Shown here piece after piece: positions 35,693 to 44,973 of a stretch of DNA of 64,000 bases (positions within the stretch are counted from its first letter, which is position 1; each line of letters opens with the position of its first letter). The DNA lies in contig ONHZ01000066.1 of NCBI GenBank assembly GCA_900317755.1, forward strand, positions 1 to 64,000. Direction: 5' to 3'. A program made the translations under genes and the position numbers. Origin of the DNA: an uncultured Lachnospiraceae bacterium (GTDB lineage: Bacteria; Bacillota; Clostridia; Lachnospirales; Lachnospiraceae). The notes under the pieces were generated by a model, which was given only the letters and a program-made list of their open reading frames with translations, searched no databases and was not told where the DNA came from.

Positions 35693-36190
35693 ATGGCTTT
35701 AAGAGAAATAAGAATACAGGGGGATCCGATACTTGAGAAGGTCTGCAAGCCGGTAGACAAGCTTACGGACAGACTGAATACACTAATAGATGATATGCTT
35801 GAGACAATGCATGATGCAAATGGCGTCGGACTTGCAGCACCTCAGGTCGGCGTGCTTCGAAGAATCGTTGTTATCGATGTCGAGGACGAGCACGGACCGT
35901 ATGTCCTCATCAATCCAGAAATCACAGAATCCGATGGCGAGCAGGATGGAGAAGAAGGCTGCCTCTCACTGCCAGGCAAGATGGGAGAAGTAAAACGCCC
36001 GAATCATGTCATCTGCAAGGCTCTCAATCGTAATATGCAGGAGCAGACCATAGAGGGCACTGAGCTCCTCGCCCGCTGCATCTGCCACGAACTCGACCAC
36101 CTCGATGGCCATATGTACACCGAGAAAGTCATCGGTGCCCTTCAGGACGTCCCGACTGAGGACGAGGGAGATACTGATACTGAAGATTGA
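35693..36190 (+). CDS. def: Peptide deformylase
   Basis: Def removes the N-formyl group from new proteins, a metal-dependent cytosolic step. The 165-residue enzyme has all three family motifs: GVGLAAPQVG, EGCLSLPG and CHELDHLDG (Cys and two His bind metal, Glu is catalytic). It precedes fmt, the enzyme that adds the formyl group, but the two are split by a 95-base palindrome. The acidic C-terminal tail (TEDEGDTDTED) is lineage-specific. Confidence 0.96.
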   Translation: MALREIRIQGDPILEKVCKPVDKLTDRLNTLIDDMLETMHDANGVGLAAPQVGVLRRIVVIDVEDEHGPYVLINPEITESDGEQDGEEGCLSLPGKMGEVKRPNHVICKALNRNMQEQTIEGTELLARCICHELDHLDGHMYTEKVIGALQDVPTEDEGDTDTED

Positions 36191-36196
36191 GTTACA

Positions 36197-36287
36197 AACT
36201 CGAGCGAAGCAAAAATGAACAAAATTCCCATATTGAATGTGACGCGAGCGTATATTGGAGAATATATTCATTTTTGCGATGCGAGTT
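36197..36287. repeat. Palindrome between def and fmt
   Basis: Arms of about 20 bases, AACTCGAGCGAAGCAAAAATGA (22 bases; 36197-36218) and its near-complement at 36268-36287, enclose about 50 bases that can also pair weakly. The right arm resembles 63-87 in this window. It lies in the probable def-fmt transcript. Confidence 0.7.
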
Positions 36288-36304
36288 GATAGTAAGAGGT
36301 TCGT

Positions 36305-37258
36305 ATGAAAATTTTGTTCATGGGCACTCCGGATTTTGCCTTGACGATTTTGAAAAGCGTTGCGACGAAGCACGAGATTTCGCTCGTCGTCACGCAGCCT
36401 GACCGTGTGAATGGCCGCGGCGGCAAGATCACGATGTCTCCTGTGAAGGAGTGGGCTCTTAAGAATGGAGTCGAAGTTTTCCAGCCTGAAAAAATTAAAT
36501 CAGAAGAATCAGTGGCATTCCTGAAAGAATATGCCGAGAAGATTGGTGGCTTTGATGTCGCAGTTGTCGCAGCTTATGGTCAGATTCTGCCGACTTCCAT
36601 ACTGTATCTGCCGAGGCTTCATTCAGTGAATGTTCATGCCTCACTTCTTCCGAAGTACAGGGGCGCAGCACCGATTCAATGGGCGATCTTAAATGGCGAT
36701 AAAGTCACCGGTGTCACTACGATGCTGATGGGACCAGGCCTTGATGATGGTGACATTCTAGAGCAGCGCAGCGTCACGATTTTTGATGACGAGACAGGCG
36801 AGAGCCTTTTCGATAAGCTGGCCTACGTAGGCAGTGAGCTGATCCTCGATACACTTGACAAGCTTTCAAAAAATGAAATTATTCCGATAAAACAGGATGA
36901 GGAAAATGCTACGCATGTTTCTATGATCAAGAAGGATATGGGAAGGCTTGATTTTTCAAAGCCTGCAGAGGTGCTCGAGCGGTATGTAAGGGGACTTTAT
37001 TCCTGGCCGGGTGCATTCTTTGTATTCCAGGGGAAGAATGTGAAAATTATTAAGGCATCCATCATGGATGATCCTGAATCAGATGAATATCAAACGGCAT
37101 CTACAGGCACAATGTTCTGTGATGGAAAATCACTCCTTTATATCAAGACAGGCAATAATGCACTAAAGATTGAAAGACTTCAGATTCCGGGGAAGAAAGC
37201 AATGGATACTGCTGACTTCCTGCGTGGACACAAGGTAAATCCGATTGAAAAACTCTAA
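36305..37258 (+). CDS. fmt: Methionyl-tRNA formyltransferase
   Basis: Fmt formylates initiator Met-tRNA using 10-formyl-THF. The 317-residue protein begins MKILFMGTPDFALTIL. The catalytic block VNVHASLLPKYRGAAPIQWA contains Asn and His, followed by the DDGD motif in GPGLDDGDIL. The C-terminal OB-like tRNA-binding domain is complete. AAGAGG precedes the ATG. It overlaps rsmB by 14 bases. Confidence 0.96.
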   Translation: MKILFMGTPDFALTILKSVATKHEISLVVTQPDRVNGRGGKITMSPVKEWALKNGVEVFQPEKIKSEESVAFLKEYAEKIGGFDVAVVAAYGQILPTSILYLPRLHSVNVHASLLPKYRGAAPIQWAILNGDKVTGVTTMLMGPGLDDGDILEQRSVTIFDDETGESLFDKLAYVGSELILDTLDKLSKNEIIPIKQDEENATHVSMIKKDMGRLDFSKPAEVLERYVRGLYSWPGAFFVFQGKNVKIIKASIMDDPESDEYQTASTGTMFCDGKSLLYIKTGNNALKIERLQIPGKKAMDTADFLRGHKVNPIEKL

Positions 37259-38663
37259 TACGAAAAGTAAATCAAAGGACAGTAAGTCATCAGGAAATGT
37301 TGCTGGGAAAAATAATGTGAGAAAAGCACAAAAAAATGCTGTGCATTTCAATGCCCGTGAAACTTCACTTCTCATTATCATGGATGTCCTCGAGGACAAG
37401 AAATATTTAAAGGATGCCAGAGAAAAGCATTTCTATGATCTTCGGAAGAATGGCATTTACCCTGATTCCCGCGACAGGTCTTTCATAAATTCGCTTTCAA
37501 AAGGCGTGGTAGAAAAATGCCTCACGCTTGATTATATGATTGATTCATATTCAAAGACCTGGACTTTTGAAATGGAGCCTGTCATCAGGAGTATTCTCCG
37601 CATGGCAGTATACGAATTATTTTTCTTCGACAGGACACCGGATTATTCTTCGATAAATGAAGCCGTAAATCTCACGAAGAGACACGGCTACACACGCCTT
37701 TCAGGTTTTGTAAACGGGGTGCTTCGGAATATTTCAAGGCACAAGGATGAGCTAATCTCAAAGATAGATAAAAATCAAAAGGCAGAGGTAAAATACTCGA
37801 TTCCAAATGAAATTTTCAGGGCTTTTGAAGTAGACTACGGGTATGATCAGGCAGTAAAAATTGCAGAAGCTTTTGAACTTCCTGAGACTATTACAGCAAG
37901 AGTAATCACACAGAGAATCTCTGCAGATGCGCTTATTCAAAAGCTTTCAGACGAGAATATCGATGCAGAAAAATATGATGATGTCTCAATCGTCATAAAG
38001 GATTCTGAAAAAATTCTTTCATCAAAGACATTCAAGGATGGGCTATTCTATATTCAGGACCTGTCTTCTATGATGGTGGAGAGGGAATTCTCAAAGATAG
38101 AAAATGCGATTGATAAGAATTCTGAAAATGAGAAAATTCATCTTCTCGATCTTTGCAGCGCACCGGGCGGAAAATCCATAGATTTTTCTGATACCTATGG
38201 AGAAAATATTAATATTATTTCATGTGACGTCTCGGAGAAAAAGATAAAAAAAATTAATGAAAATACTAAAAAATTTTCTCTTTCAAATATTACTTCGACT
38301 GTAAATGACGCTTCAGTATTGAATCCAGATTTTGAGAATGCATTTGACATTGTGCTCTGTGATGTCCCCTGCTCTGGCCTTGGCACCTGCTCACACAGAC
38401 CGGAAGTCAAGTACCGTCAGTCAGAAGCTGGATTTTGTGATCTTCGTATCATCCAGACAAAGATAATAGAAAATGCATCGAAATATGTGAAAGCAGGCGG
38501 CTTTCTCATTTACTCCACCTGCACTTTTAATAAAGAAGAGAATGATGAAATCATAGAAAAATTTCTTGCAGAGCATAGTGCATTTAAATGCGTAGAGCAG
38601 AAGACCATATTTCCTGATGCACTGCATGATGGATTTTTTATTTCAATACTCAGGACGCAATAA
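37245..38663 (+). CDS. rsmB: 16S rRNA (cytosine-967-C5)-methyltransferase
   Basis: RsmB methylates C967 of 16S rRNA with SAM. The 472-residue protein has an N-terminal NusB-like RNA-binding domain (~38-170) and a C-terminal Rossmann methyltransferase with LLDLCSAPGGKS, ALFDIV-type LCDVPCSGLGTC (catalytic Cys) and STCTFNKEEND. The start is uncertain: TTG at 37245 overlaps fmt, and GTG at 37317 is the next option, since no ATG occurs before the NusB domain. The first ~25 residues are Lys/Ser/Asn-rich and unconserved. Confidence 0.92.
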   Translation: MKNSNTKSKSKDSKSSGNVAGKNNVRKAQKNAVHFNARETSLLIIMDVLEDKKYLKDAREKHFYDLRKNGIYPDSRDRSFINSLSKGVVEKCLTLDYMIDSYSKTWTFEMEPVIRSILRMAVYELFFFDRTPDYSSINEAVNLTKRHGYTRLSGFVNGVLRNISRHKDELISKIDKNQKAEVKYSIPNEIFRAFEVDYGYDQAVKIAEAFELPETITARVITQRISADALIQKLSDENIDAEKYDDVSIVIKDSEKILSSKTFKDGLFYIQDLSSMMVEREFSKIENAIDKNSENEKIHLLDLCSAPGGKSIDFSDTYGENINIISCDVSEKKIKKINENTKKFSLSNITSTVNDASVLNPDFENAFDIVLCDVPCSGLGTCSHRPEVKYRQSEAGFCDLRIIQTKIIENASKYVKAGGFLIYSTCTFNKEENDEIIEKFLAEHSAFKCVEQKTIFPDALHDGFFISILRTQ

Positions 38664-38796
38664 AGAGTTAACTATTGCAGTGAACAGGTATAATGAATGC
38701 TGGAATCTGTATTCGGAAGATAGTAATTAACAACTGATTCTGTACAGAAAAATAATTGATGTGAGAATAATAAAAGTAAAAGAAGACTGGTAAACC

Positions 38797-39837
38797 ATGA
38801 CAGACGAAAAAATAGACATCCTGTCTCTTACAAATGAAAAACTAAAAGCCTTCATCACAGACGACTTCCAGGAGAAGCCCTTCCATGCAAAGCAGATTTT
38901 CACCTGGCTTCATCAGCGCAACTGCACAAGTTTTGACGAGATGACGGACCTTTCGAAGAATCTTCGAGAAAGCCTAAAAGATAAGGCTGCAATCAGCACG
39001 CTGAAGGTTCTAAGGAAGCAGGTTTCAAAGCTTGATGGTACACGGAAATACCTATTCGAACTCGCGGATGGAAATACGATAGAGTCTGTCTTCATGCAGT
39101 ATGAATATGGCGCATCGGTCTGCGTCTCTACAGAAGTAGGCTGCGATATGGGCTGCTCCTTCTGTGCCTCCACGGTTGGTGGAAAGGTGAGGGAACTCAC
39201 GGCCGGCGAGATGCTTTCGCAGGTTTATGAAATAGAAAAGGACAGCGGCATACGAATTTCCCACGTCGTCCTGATGGGTATGGGCGAGCCATTGAACAAT
39301 CTTGAGAATGTGCTTGATTTTATCGAAATTCTTACAGATAAAAATGGAAAGAATCTATCCGAGCGGAATATTACGATTTCAACATCGGGCATTGTTCCGA
39401 AAATAAAAGAGCTTGCTGACAAAGAACTTCAGATTACACTTGCACTGTCGCTTCATGCATCGACGCAAGGTGCGCGGGAGAAATTAATGCCTGTTGCAAA
39501 AAAATATTCTCTTGATGAGACGATTGATGCGATGCGCTATTATTTTGAAAAGACAGGACGAAGGGTGTCCTTTGAGTATGCCCTGATAAAAGGTGAAAAC
39601 GATACAGATTCTGATGTCGAAAATATTTACAGACTCCTACATGGCATAAACTGTCATCTGAATCTGATTCCGGTAAATCCAGCACGCGGTGACGCATTTA
39701 CTGCGCCGGACAGACAGGCTACAGAACTATTTCAAAAGAAACTTGAAAAAATGGGGATAAATGTTACTATTAGAAGAGCGCTTGGTCGCGATATAGACGG
39801 AGCATGTGGAGAGCTTAGAAGAAAAGTAATGAACTAA
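38797..39837 (+). CDS. rlmN: 23S rRNA (adenine-2503-C2)-methyltransferase
   Basis: This radical-SAM enzyme methylates A2503 of 23S rRNA and A37 of some tRNAs. The 346-residue protein has the cluster motif CDMGCSFCAS (CxxxCxxC), GEMLSQVYE, VVLMGMGEPLNN and ISTSGIVPKIKEL. A C-terminal Cys in GACGELRRK acts as the methyl-carrying residue in the family. It sits 133 bases after rsmB and nine bases before the phosphatase gene. Confidence 0.96.
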   Translation: MTDEKIDILSLTNEKLKAFITDDFQEKPFHAKQIFTWLHQRNCTSFDEMTDLSKNLRESLKDKAAISTLKVLRKQVSKLDGTRKYLFELADGNTIESVFMQYEYGASVCVSTEVGCDMGCSFCASTVGGKVRELTAGEMLSQVYEIEKDSGIRISHVVLMGMGEPLNNLENVLDFIEILTDKNGKNLSERNITISTSGIVPKIKELADKELQITLALSLHASTQGAREKLMPVAKKYSLDETIDAMRYYFEKTGRRVSFEYALIKGENDTDSDVENIYRLLHGINCHLNLIPVNPARGDAFTAPDRQATELFQKKLEKMGINVTIRRALGRDIDGACGELRRKVMN

Positions 39838-39845
39838 GGTAAAAT

Positions 39846-40571
39846 ATGCAGAGTATTGGTATTTCAGACAAGGGAATAAGGCGTGAAAAGAATGAAGATT
39901 CTTTTTATCGGACGGACGAGAGTATTGGGGCACTTAAGAATCTTTATGCTGTCTGTGATGGCATGGGCGGACACAAGGCAGGTGAGGTCGCAAGCCAGAC
40001 TGCAATAGATGTCCTTACAGAGTGCATTATGAATCATGACTATGAAGACGCAGTCAGCGTCATTCAGGATTCGATCACAGAGGCAAATAAAGAAGTATAT
40101 TCCTTTGCAAATTCAGACAGGTCTCGAAACGGCATGGGAACCACACTGGTTGCTGCTACTATTGATGAGAACAATATGACAGTTGCAAATGTCGGTGACA
40201 GCAGGCTGTATGTTATTTCTAAAGACAAAATCAGACAGATCACGGTAGACCATTCTGTAGTCGAGGAACTCTTACGCAGTGGTGCGATTACAGAAGATTC
40301 AGAAATATATCATGCTCAGAAGCACAAAATCACCAGGGCAGTAGGTGCAGAAGAAACAGTGGATATTGATTTCTTTCACTACACACTTTCAATGGATGAC
40401 TATGTATTACTGTGCTCTGACGGTCTTACAAATGAAGTAAAAAATGAAGAGATCCTGACTGTAGTAAGTGGCGAGGGCTCGGTAGAGGAAAAGGCAAAGA
40501 CGCTTGTCAATCTCGCAAACGAACATGGTGGAAATGATAATATTACGGTTTTACTTATAAAACCTTTTTAA
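39846..40571 (+). CDS. PP2C-family Ser/Thr protein phosphatase
   Basis: The 241-residue Stp/PrpC-type phosphatase reverses phosphorylation by the kinase encoded next. Metal-binding motifs are visible: KNEDSFY, AVCDGMGGHKAGEVAS, GTTLVAA, VGDSRLY and CSDGLTNEV, with the final NDNITVLL. It lies 17 bases before the kinase gene and is probably co-translated with it. Conserved location in Firmicutes supports the assignment. Confidence 0.95.
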   Translation: MQSIGISDKGIRREKNEDSFYRTDESIGALKNLYAVCDGMGGHKAGEVASQTAIDVLTECIMNHDYEDAVSVIQDSITEANKEVYSFANSDRSRNGMGTTLVAATIDENNMTVANVGDSRLYVISKDKIRQITVDHSVVEELLRSGAITEDSEIYHAQKHKITRAVGAEETVDIDFFHYTLSMDDYVLLCSDGLTNEVKNEEILTVVSGEGSVEEKAKTLVNLANEHGGNDNITVLLIKPF

Positions 40572-40588
40572 TATGAGAGGGAATCTTA

Positions 40589-42730
40589 ATGGATAATATG
40601 AATACAAATGTTGAATCCGGTATTATGCTTGCAAACCGATATGAAATACTGGATAAAATCGGTGCAGGCGGAATGAGTGATGTTTTTCTTGCAAAGGATC
40701 ACTCATTAGGCCGTGAGGTTGCTGTAAAGATCCTGAAGCAGGAGTTTGCAGAGGACAGGACCTTTGTCGCAAAGTTTCGTGCAGAGGCACAGGCAGCAGC
40801 AGGACTTGAGCATCCGAATATTGTCAGCATTTACGACGTTGGCAGTGAAGGCAGCCTTTATTATATCGTAATGGAATATGTTGAGGGCATTACCCTGAAG
40901 ACATATATAAATAAAAAGGGCAGACTTACATACAATGAAGCCCTTTCCATTGCAATACAGGTAGGCCGGGGAATTGAAGCTGCCCACAAGAAGAATATTA
41001 TCCATAGGGATATTAAGCCTCAGAATATCATCATTTCACGTGAGGGCAAGGTAAAGGTCATGGACTTTGGTATTGCCCGTGCAGTGACTTCGAATACCGT
41101 CAGCGCAGATATTATGGGGTCTGTGCATTATGCTTCTCCTGAACAGGCAAGAAATGGCTATGTTACCTTTACGACTGATATCTATTCTCTCGGAATTGTG
41201 ATGTATGAAATGGTGACAGGACGTGTGCCGTACGATGGAGAGACTACTGTTGCCATTGCGATCCAGCATCTGCAGGGTGAAATGGTTCCTCCTTCAGAGT
41301 ATGCACCGGATCTCCCAATTGCTGTCGAGCGCATTATCCAGAAGGCTACGATGAAGACGCAGAGCAGACGTTATCAGACAATGGGCGATATGCTTATCGA
41401 TTTGAAAAAGGCTCTTGCAAATCCAAATGACGATTTCGTTGTCATCCCTGATGCTGATGAAAATATGAAGACCAGGGTCATCACGGATGAGGAAATGGAC
41501 GAGATTCAGAAAAATGCTGAAAAGGCATTTATGAAGCAGGCCGAAGAAGATGATGATGAGGATGACGAGGACGAGGAAGAAGAGAGACCCAAAAAGAAGA
41601 GAAAGTCAAAACCTAAAGATGAAGATGAGGATGATGACGAAGAAGACGATGAAGAGGATGATGACGAAGAGGATGATGACGACGACGATGAAAGCTCAGG
41701 ACGTGAAAAAGTCATCACAGTGCTTGGAATCATCGCGGCCATCGTTATTGTTATTATCATCATTGTAATTGCAGCCAGCTCGCTTGGACTCTTCAAGAGA
41801 ATAAAGTCAAACAGTTCAAATTCATCTGGAGCGATTACAGAAGAAACGGATGATTCTTCAAGTGATGCATCAAGCGGTACCAGCGATTCATCAGATAATG
41901 TCACAGTGCCTTCAGTCATAGGAATGAATAAGACGGATGCAAAGAAGACCTTAAAGGATCAGGGACTAGGCTTTAAGGATGGCGGCGTTCAGTCTTCAGA
42001 TGATTATGAAGAAGGTCTTGCTGTTTCCCAGGATGCAGAAGCAGGTTCTGAAGTAAAGAAAAACACTACAGTCACTGTCAAATTCTCAAGCGGCAAGGGT
42101 GCGATTACCATTCCTTCAGTAGTAGGTTATGACGAGGCATCTGCAATAAATACCCTTACGGATGCAGGTTTCAAGTATGTAAGGAATTATGATTACAGTG
42201 ATTCTGTAGAAACTGGAAAAGTCATCTCCCAGTCTCCTGAAGGAAATACTGCAGGAAAATCAGGTGATACAATTACTATTATGGTAAGCCAGGGCAAGGA
42301 ACAGAAGAAGGTTCCATCTATTGTTGGAAAGACACAGGCAGATGCTGAAAGTGCAATTACAGCAGCAGGTCTTGTAGTCGGTGACATCACTGAGGTGAAC
42401 AGTGATACCGTTGCAGCAGGAAGTGTAATAGAGCAGGATCCTGCGACAGGCACGAATGTCGACAGCGGAAGCCCGGTTAATTTTGTGATCTCCCTTGGCA
42501 AAGAAGAAGTATATTATTCATATTCAGGTTCTGTAGAATCTAAGAATAATGAGAAAACTACATGGACTTTAAAGGATGGAAATCAGAATGTCATAAATAC
42601 ATGGTCTGTTGATGCCGGAAGCTCGCTTACCATCAGTGCAAATGGCATGTCCACAAGCTCGGGTACACTTTTCTATGAGACTGAATCAGGACAGACAGGT
42701 TCACAGTCAGTGAACTTCACAAAGCAGTGA
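40589..42730 (+). CDS. PASTA-domain Ser/Thr protein kinase (PrkC/Stk)
   Basis: The 713-residue membrane kinase senses wall fragments and controls growth and division. The cytosolic kinase domain has GAGGMSDVF, AVKILK (Lys47), HRDIKPQN (Asp141) and DFGIA (Asp159). A juxtamembrane stretch at ~319-369 is almost pure Asp/Glu with a short basic break (RPKKKRKSK). One helix follows at ~375-398. Outside are three PASTA repeats (~430-640) and a Ser/Thr-rich C-terminal domain. The long acidic stretch is unusual. Confidence 0.95.
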   Translation: MDNMNTNVESGIMLANRYEILDKIGAGGMSDVFLAKDHSLGREVAVKILKQEFAEDRTFVAKFRAEAQAAAGLEHPNIVSIYDVGSEGSLYYIVMEYVEGITLKTYINKKGRLTYNEALSIAIQVGRGIEAAHKKNIIHRDIKPQNIIISREGKVKVMDFGIARAVTSNTVSADIMGSVHYASPEQARNGYVTFTTDIYSLGIVMYEMVTGRVPYDGETTVAIAIQHLQGEMVPPSEYAPDLPIAVERIIQKATMKTQSRRYQTMGDMLIDLKKALANPNDDFVVIPDADENMKTRVITDEEMDEIQKNAEKAFMKQAEEDDDEDDEDEEEERPKKKRKSKPKDEDEDDDEEDDEEDDDEEDDDDDDESSGREKVITVLGIIAAIVIVIIIIVIAASSLGLFKRIKSNSSNSSGAITEETDDSSSDASSGTSDSSDNVTVPSVIGMNKTDAKKTLKDQGLGFKDGGVQSSDDYEEGLAVSQDAEAGSEVKKNTTVTVKFSSGKGAITIPSVVGYDEASAINTLTDAGFKYVRNYDYSDSVETGKVISQSPEGNTAGKSGDTITIMVSQGKEQKKVPSIVGKTQADAESAITAAGLVVGDITEVNSDTVAAGSVIEQDPATGTNVDSGSPVNFVISLGKEEVYYSYSGSVESKNNEKTTWTLKDGNQNVINTWSVDAGSSLTISANGMSTSSGTLFYETESGQTGSQSVNFTKQ

Positions 42731-42740
42731 TGATAGTTTG

Positions 42741-42770
42741 GGGACAAGACAGGTCTTGTCCCTTATTTTT
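42741..42770 (+). terminator. Terminator after the PASTA kinase gene
   Basis: GGGACAAG-acaggt-CTTGTCCC followed by a T-rich tract. It lies where rsgA is found in many relatives. Confidence 0.88.
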
Positions 42771-42794
42771 AATTATTAATGGACTGGAGTTTTT

Positions 42795-43451
42795 ATGAAT
42801 TGTTTATCACCCTCAATATTAAGCTGTGATTTTACACGCCTCGGCTCTGAAATAAGCGCAATAGATTCTGCTGGTGCACAGTATGTTCATATAGATGTCA
42901 TGGATGGACATTTCGTTCCAAATATTTCACTTGGCATTCCTGTTGTAAAGTCAATCCGGAATATTACCGACAGGCTTCTGGATGTGCATCTCATGATTGA
43001 TGACCCGGAAAAATATATCGATGCATTTGCAAAGGCAGGTGCAGATATCATCACGATTCATGCAGAGGCAACAAACCATCTTGACAGGGCAATAGAAATA
43101 ATTCATGAGGCAAAGTGCGTTGCAGGAGTTGCACTGAATCCTGCGACTCCGGTCTCATCGATAAAGTATGTTCTTCCGAAAATAGATATGGTTCTTCTCA
43201 TGAGCGTAAATCCGGGCTTTGGAGGGCAGAAGTTCATACCTTATACCTTTGATAAATTAAGAGATCTTAATGCACTTATTGAAGAGGCGGGTGTTGATCC
43301 TGACATAGAGATAGATGGCGGCGTGAATCTGAATAATGCCAAGGCTCTTCTTGACAGCGGTGCAAATATACTTGTTGCAGGAAGTGCAGTATTTTCTGAT
43401 GATGATGAGATAGAGGATAATGTCAGGGCGTTCCTTGAGCTTATGGAATAA
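42795..43451 (+). CDS. rpe: Ribulose-phosphate 3-epimerase
   Basis: Rpe interconverts ribulose-5- and xylulose-5-phosphate in the pentose phosphate pathway. The 218-residue TIM barrel begins LSPSILSCDF. It shows HIDVMDGHFVPN, DVHLMIDDPEKYI, GVALNPATP, MSVNPGFGGQKF and EIDGGVN, with the metal His and Asp in place. It follows the kinase terminator and precedes thiN by 23 bases. Confidence 0.96.
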   Translation: MNCLSPSILSCDFTRLGSEISAIDSAGAQYVHIDVMDGHFVPNISLGIPVVKSIRNITDRLLDVHLMIDDPEKYIDAFAKAGADIITIHAEATNHLDRAIEIIHEAKCVAGVALNPATPVSSIKYVLPKIDMVLLMSVNPGFGGQKFIPYTFDKLRDLNALIEEAGVDPDIEIDGGVNLNNAKALLDSGANILVAGSAVFSDDDEIEDNVRAFLELME

Positions 43452-43474
43452 GAAAGATGAATAGGAAATAAGAA

Positions 43475-44179
43475 ATGCAGGAAATATTTGCGGAGAATTC
43501 CGGGAAAATTGAAGAAGGTGAAGATTCCGTCATTATTTTTTCTGGTGGAAGTATAGATATTCCATGTGCAATAAAGCTTTTGGATGCGCACAAAAATGCT
43601 GTGCTTATTGCGGCTGATAAGGGCATAGAGACCATGGCTGAAATGAACCTGATGCCTGATTTTATTATTGGCGATTTTGATTCTGCGTCAGAAGATGCTG
43701 TAAAGATTATTAAGAATCTGAATGAAGTTTATGGTATTTCGGTTGAAAAGCTCGTCCCGGAAAAGGATGATACGGATACGGAAGATGCCGTGAAGCTGGC
43801 ACTTTCGCATACGCTTGGCGACATATATATCCTTGGCGGGACTGGTACCAGGATAGACCATGTTTTAGGAAATATTGCAGTCCTTGGTATGGGACACGAT
43901 GCCCATCGCCGTATTATTTTACAGGACAGCCATAATAGAATCGAGCTTCTTTTTGAAGATACAGTTATTAAAAAAGAAGAACTTTTTGGAAAATATATAT
44001 CATTCTTTCCTTTTGGAGACAGGGTCGAAGGGCTGACGCTTGAAGGGTTCAAATATCCGCTGAAGAACTATTCTTTTGGAGGCTTCAATTCTCTTGGTGT
44101 GAGTAATGAATTGGCTGCTGAAGAAGGACATATTTCCTTCAATAGCGGCGTGCTCATCATGGTGCAGTCGAAGGACTAA
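43475..44179 (+). CDS. thiN: Thiamine pyrophosphokinase
   Basis: ThiN converts thiamine to thiamine diphosphate in one step. The 234-residue protein has ADKGIETMAEMNLMPDFIIGDFDSA, the GDFDS metal motif, KDDTDTEDAVKLAL, and GGTGTRIDHVLGNI. Placement after rpe is the usual Firmicutes order. The first ~25 residues are less conserved, and the real start could be slightly later. Confidence 0.93.
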   Translation: MQEIFAENSGKIEEGEDSVIIFSGGSIDIPCAIKLLDAHKNAVLIAADKGIETMAEMNLMPDFIIGDFDSASEDAVKIIKNLNEVYGISVEKLVPEKDDTDTEDAVKLALSHTLGDIYILGGTGTRIDHVLGNIAVLGMGHDAHRRIILQDSHNRIELLFEDTVIKKEELFGKYISFFPFGDRVEGLTLEGFKYPLKNYSFGGFNSLGVSNELAAEEGHISFNSGVLIMVQSKD

Positions 44180-44187
44180 TATGTTTT

Positions 44188-44454
44188 TTATGCATTCATT
44201 TTCTCTGCGTTCTTATTCAGATAGTCTGTGATTTTCTGCATTCCTTCTTCAGAAAATTCCTCTGTATGTTTTTCTTTCAGGGAGTCATCCGTCTTCTCGA
44301 AATTGAAGGGACCAGGCCAGGTCGTGACCAGAAACTTGTCGGTTCCGTCATCATCAGTGATTTTTTCTATTTTATATCTCAGCTTTCCAAGGCTTCCTTT
44401 GAAAGGAGACATCTTATAAAATGTAAGATCAAGGAGATCGTTTCTATCAAGCAT
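44188..44454 (-). CDS. Small conserved-looking protein, unknown
   Basis: The 88-residue soluble protein has a compact order: MLDRNDLLDLTFYKMSPFKG, then LGKLRYKIEKI, FLVTTWPGPFNFEKT and a C-terminal helix. I recall similar small Lachnospiraceae proteins without assigned function. AAAGGAT before the ATG supports the start. It lies convergent to thiN. Confidence 0.7.
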   Translation of the reverse strand: MLDRNDLLDLTFYKMSPFKGSLGKLRYKIEKITDDDGTDKFLVTTWPGPFNFEKTDDSLKEKHTEEFSEEGMQKITDYLNKNAEKMNA

Positions 44455-44546
44455 TTCTTTATCCTTTTATATTATTATGCTGCAGAAAAAATTCAATTCC
44501 TCATTAGAACTGGGCATGAAGGACTGTAGCATTTACATCAGATGGT

Positions 44547-44575
44547 TTGAATTTTTATATTAATTTTGCTATACT
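44547..44575 (+). promoter_or_regulatory. Promoter for the 98-residue gene
   Basis: TTGAAT, 17 bases, TATACT. It places transcription start near 44582, which excludes the earlier in-frame ATG at 44566 as the start. Confidence 0.7.
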
Positions 44576-44667
44576 GGAACAAATATTTCAAGAATTATTT
44601 TTGCCGATTTCTCGCCTGTTTTCTTTTGATTCAGACAGTTATTTTCGGCAGTATGCGAGGCCTGATC

Positions 44668-44964
44668 ATGTCTGAATTTGAAAATAATACAGCTCCATCT
44701 GACAGTAAAGAAACATTTCATGAAAAAACATGTGAAGAGTATATGATGGAGGTTCTTGACGAAGATGATTTTGCAAAGAAGTATGAGCTTCTCGAAAAGA
44801 TGCGTCTGGCTCCAGGACTTTCTGATCTCATCATAGATAATATTGCATCAACTATGGACATTGTGATTGATGACGGCGAGCCGGAAGACAGGCTTGATGA
44901 GCTGATGCGCTGTGTACATACGAGGGCAAAGTTTGAGACAAACAGGCTGAGAGGCGGAGTCTGA
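44668..44964 (+). CDS. Small acidic protein, unknown
   Basis: The 98-residue product begins MSEFENNTAPSDSKET and is strongly acidic. It is helical in outlook (CEEYMMEVLDEDDFAKKYEL and following), with no membrane segment. GAGG seven bases before the ATG at 44668 and the promoter at 44547-44575 decide the start. Nine bases separate it from the convergent CYTH gene. No family recognised. Confidence 0.7.
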   Translation: MSEFENNTAPSDSKETFHEKTCEEYMMEVLDEDDFAKKYELLEKMRLAPGLSDLIIDNIASTMDIVIDDGEPEDRLDELMRCVHTRAKFETNRLRGGV

Positions 44965-44973
44965 AAAAAGCTT

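Noticed and set aside
41506-41919. Antisense poly-Ser open frame opposite the kinase gene
   Set aside because: It is the complement of Asp/Glu codon runs; no ribosome binding site or promoter and the kinase is clearly real.
44566-44667. Longer start with a membrane segment for the 98-residue protein
   Set aside because: The mapped-looking promoter would start transcription after this ATG, and a better ribosome binding site lies before 44668.
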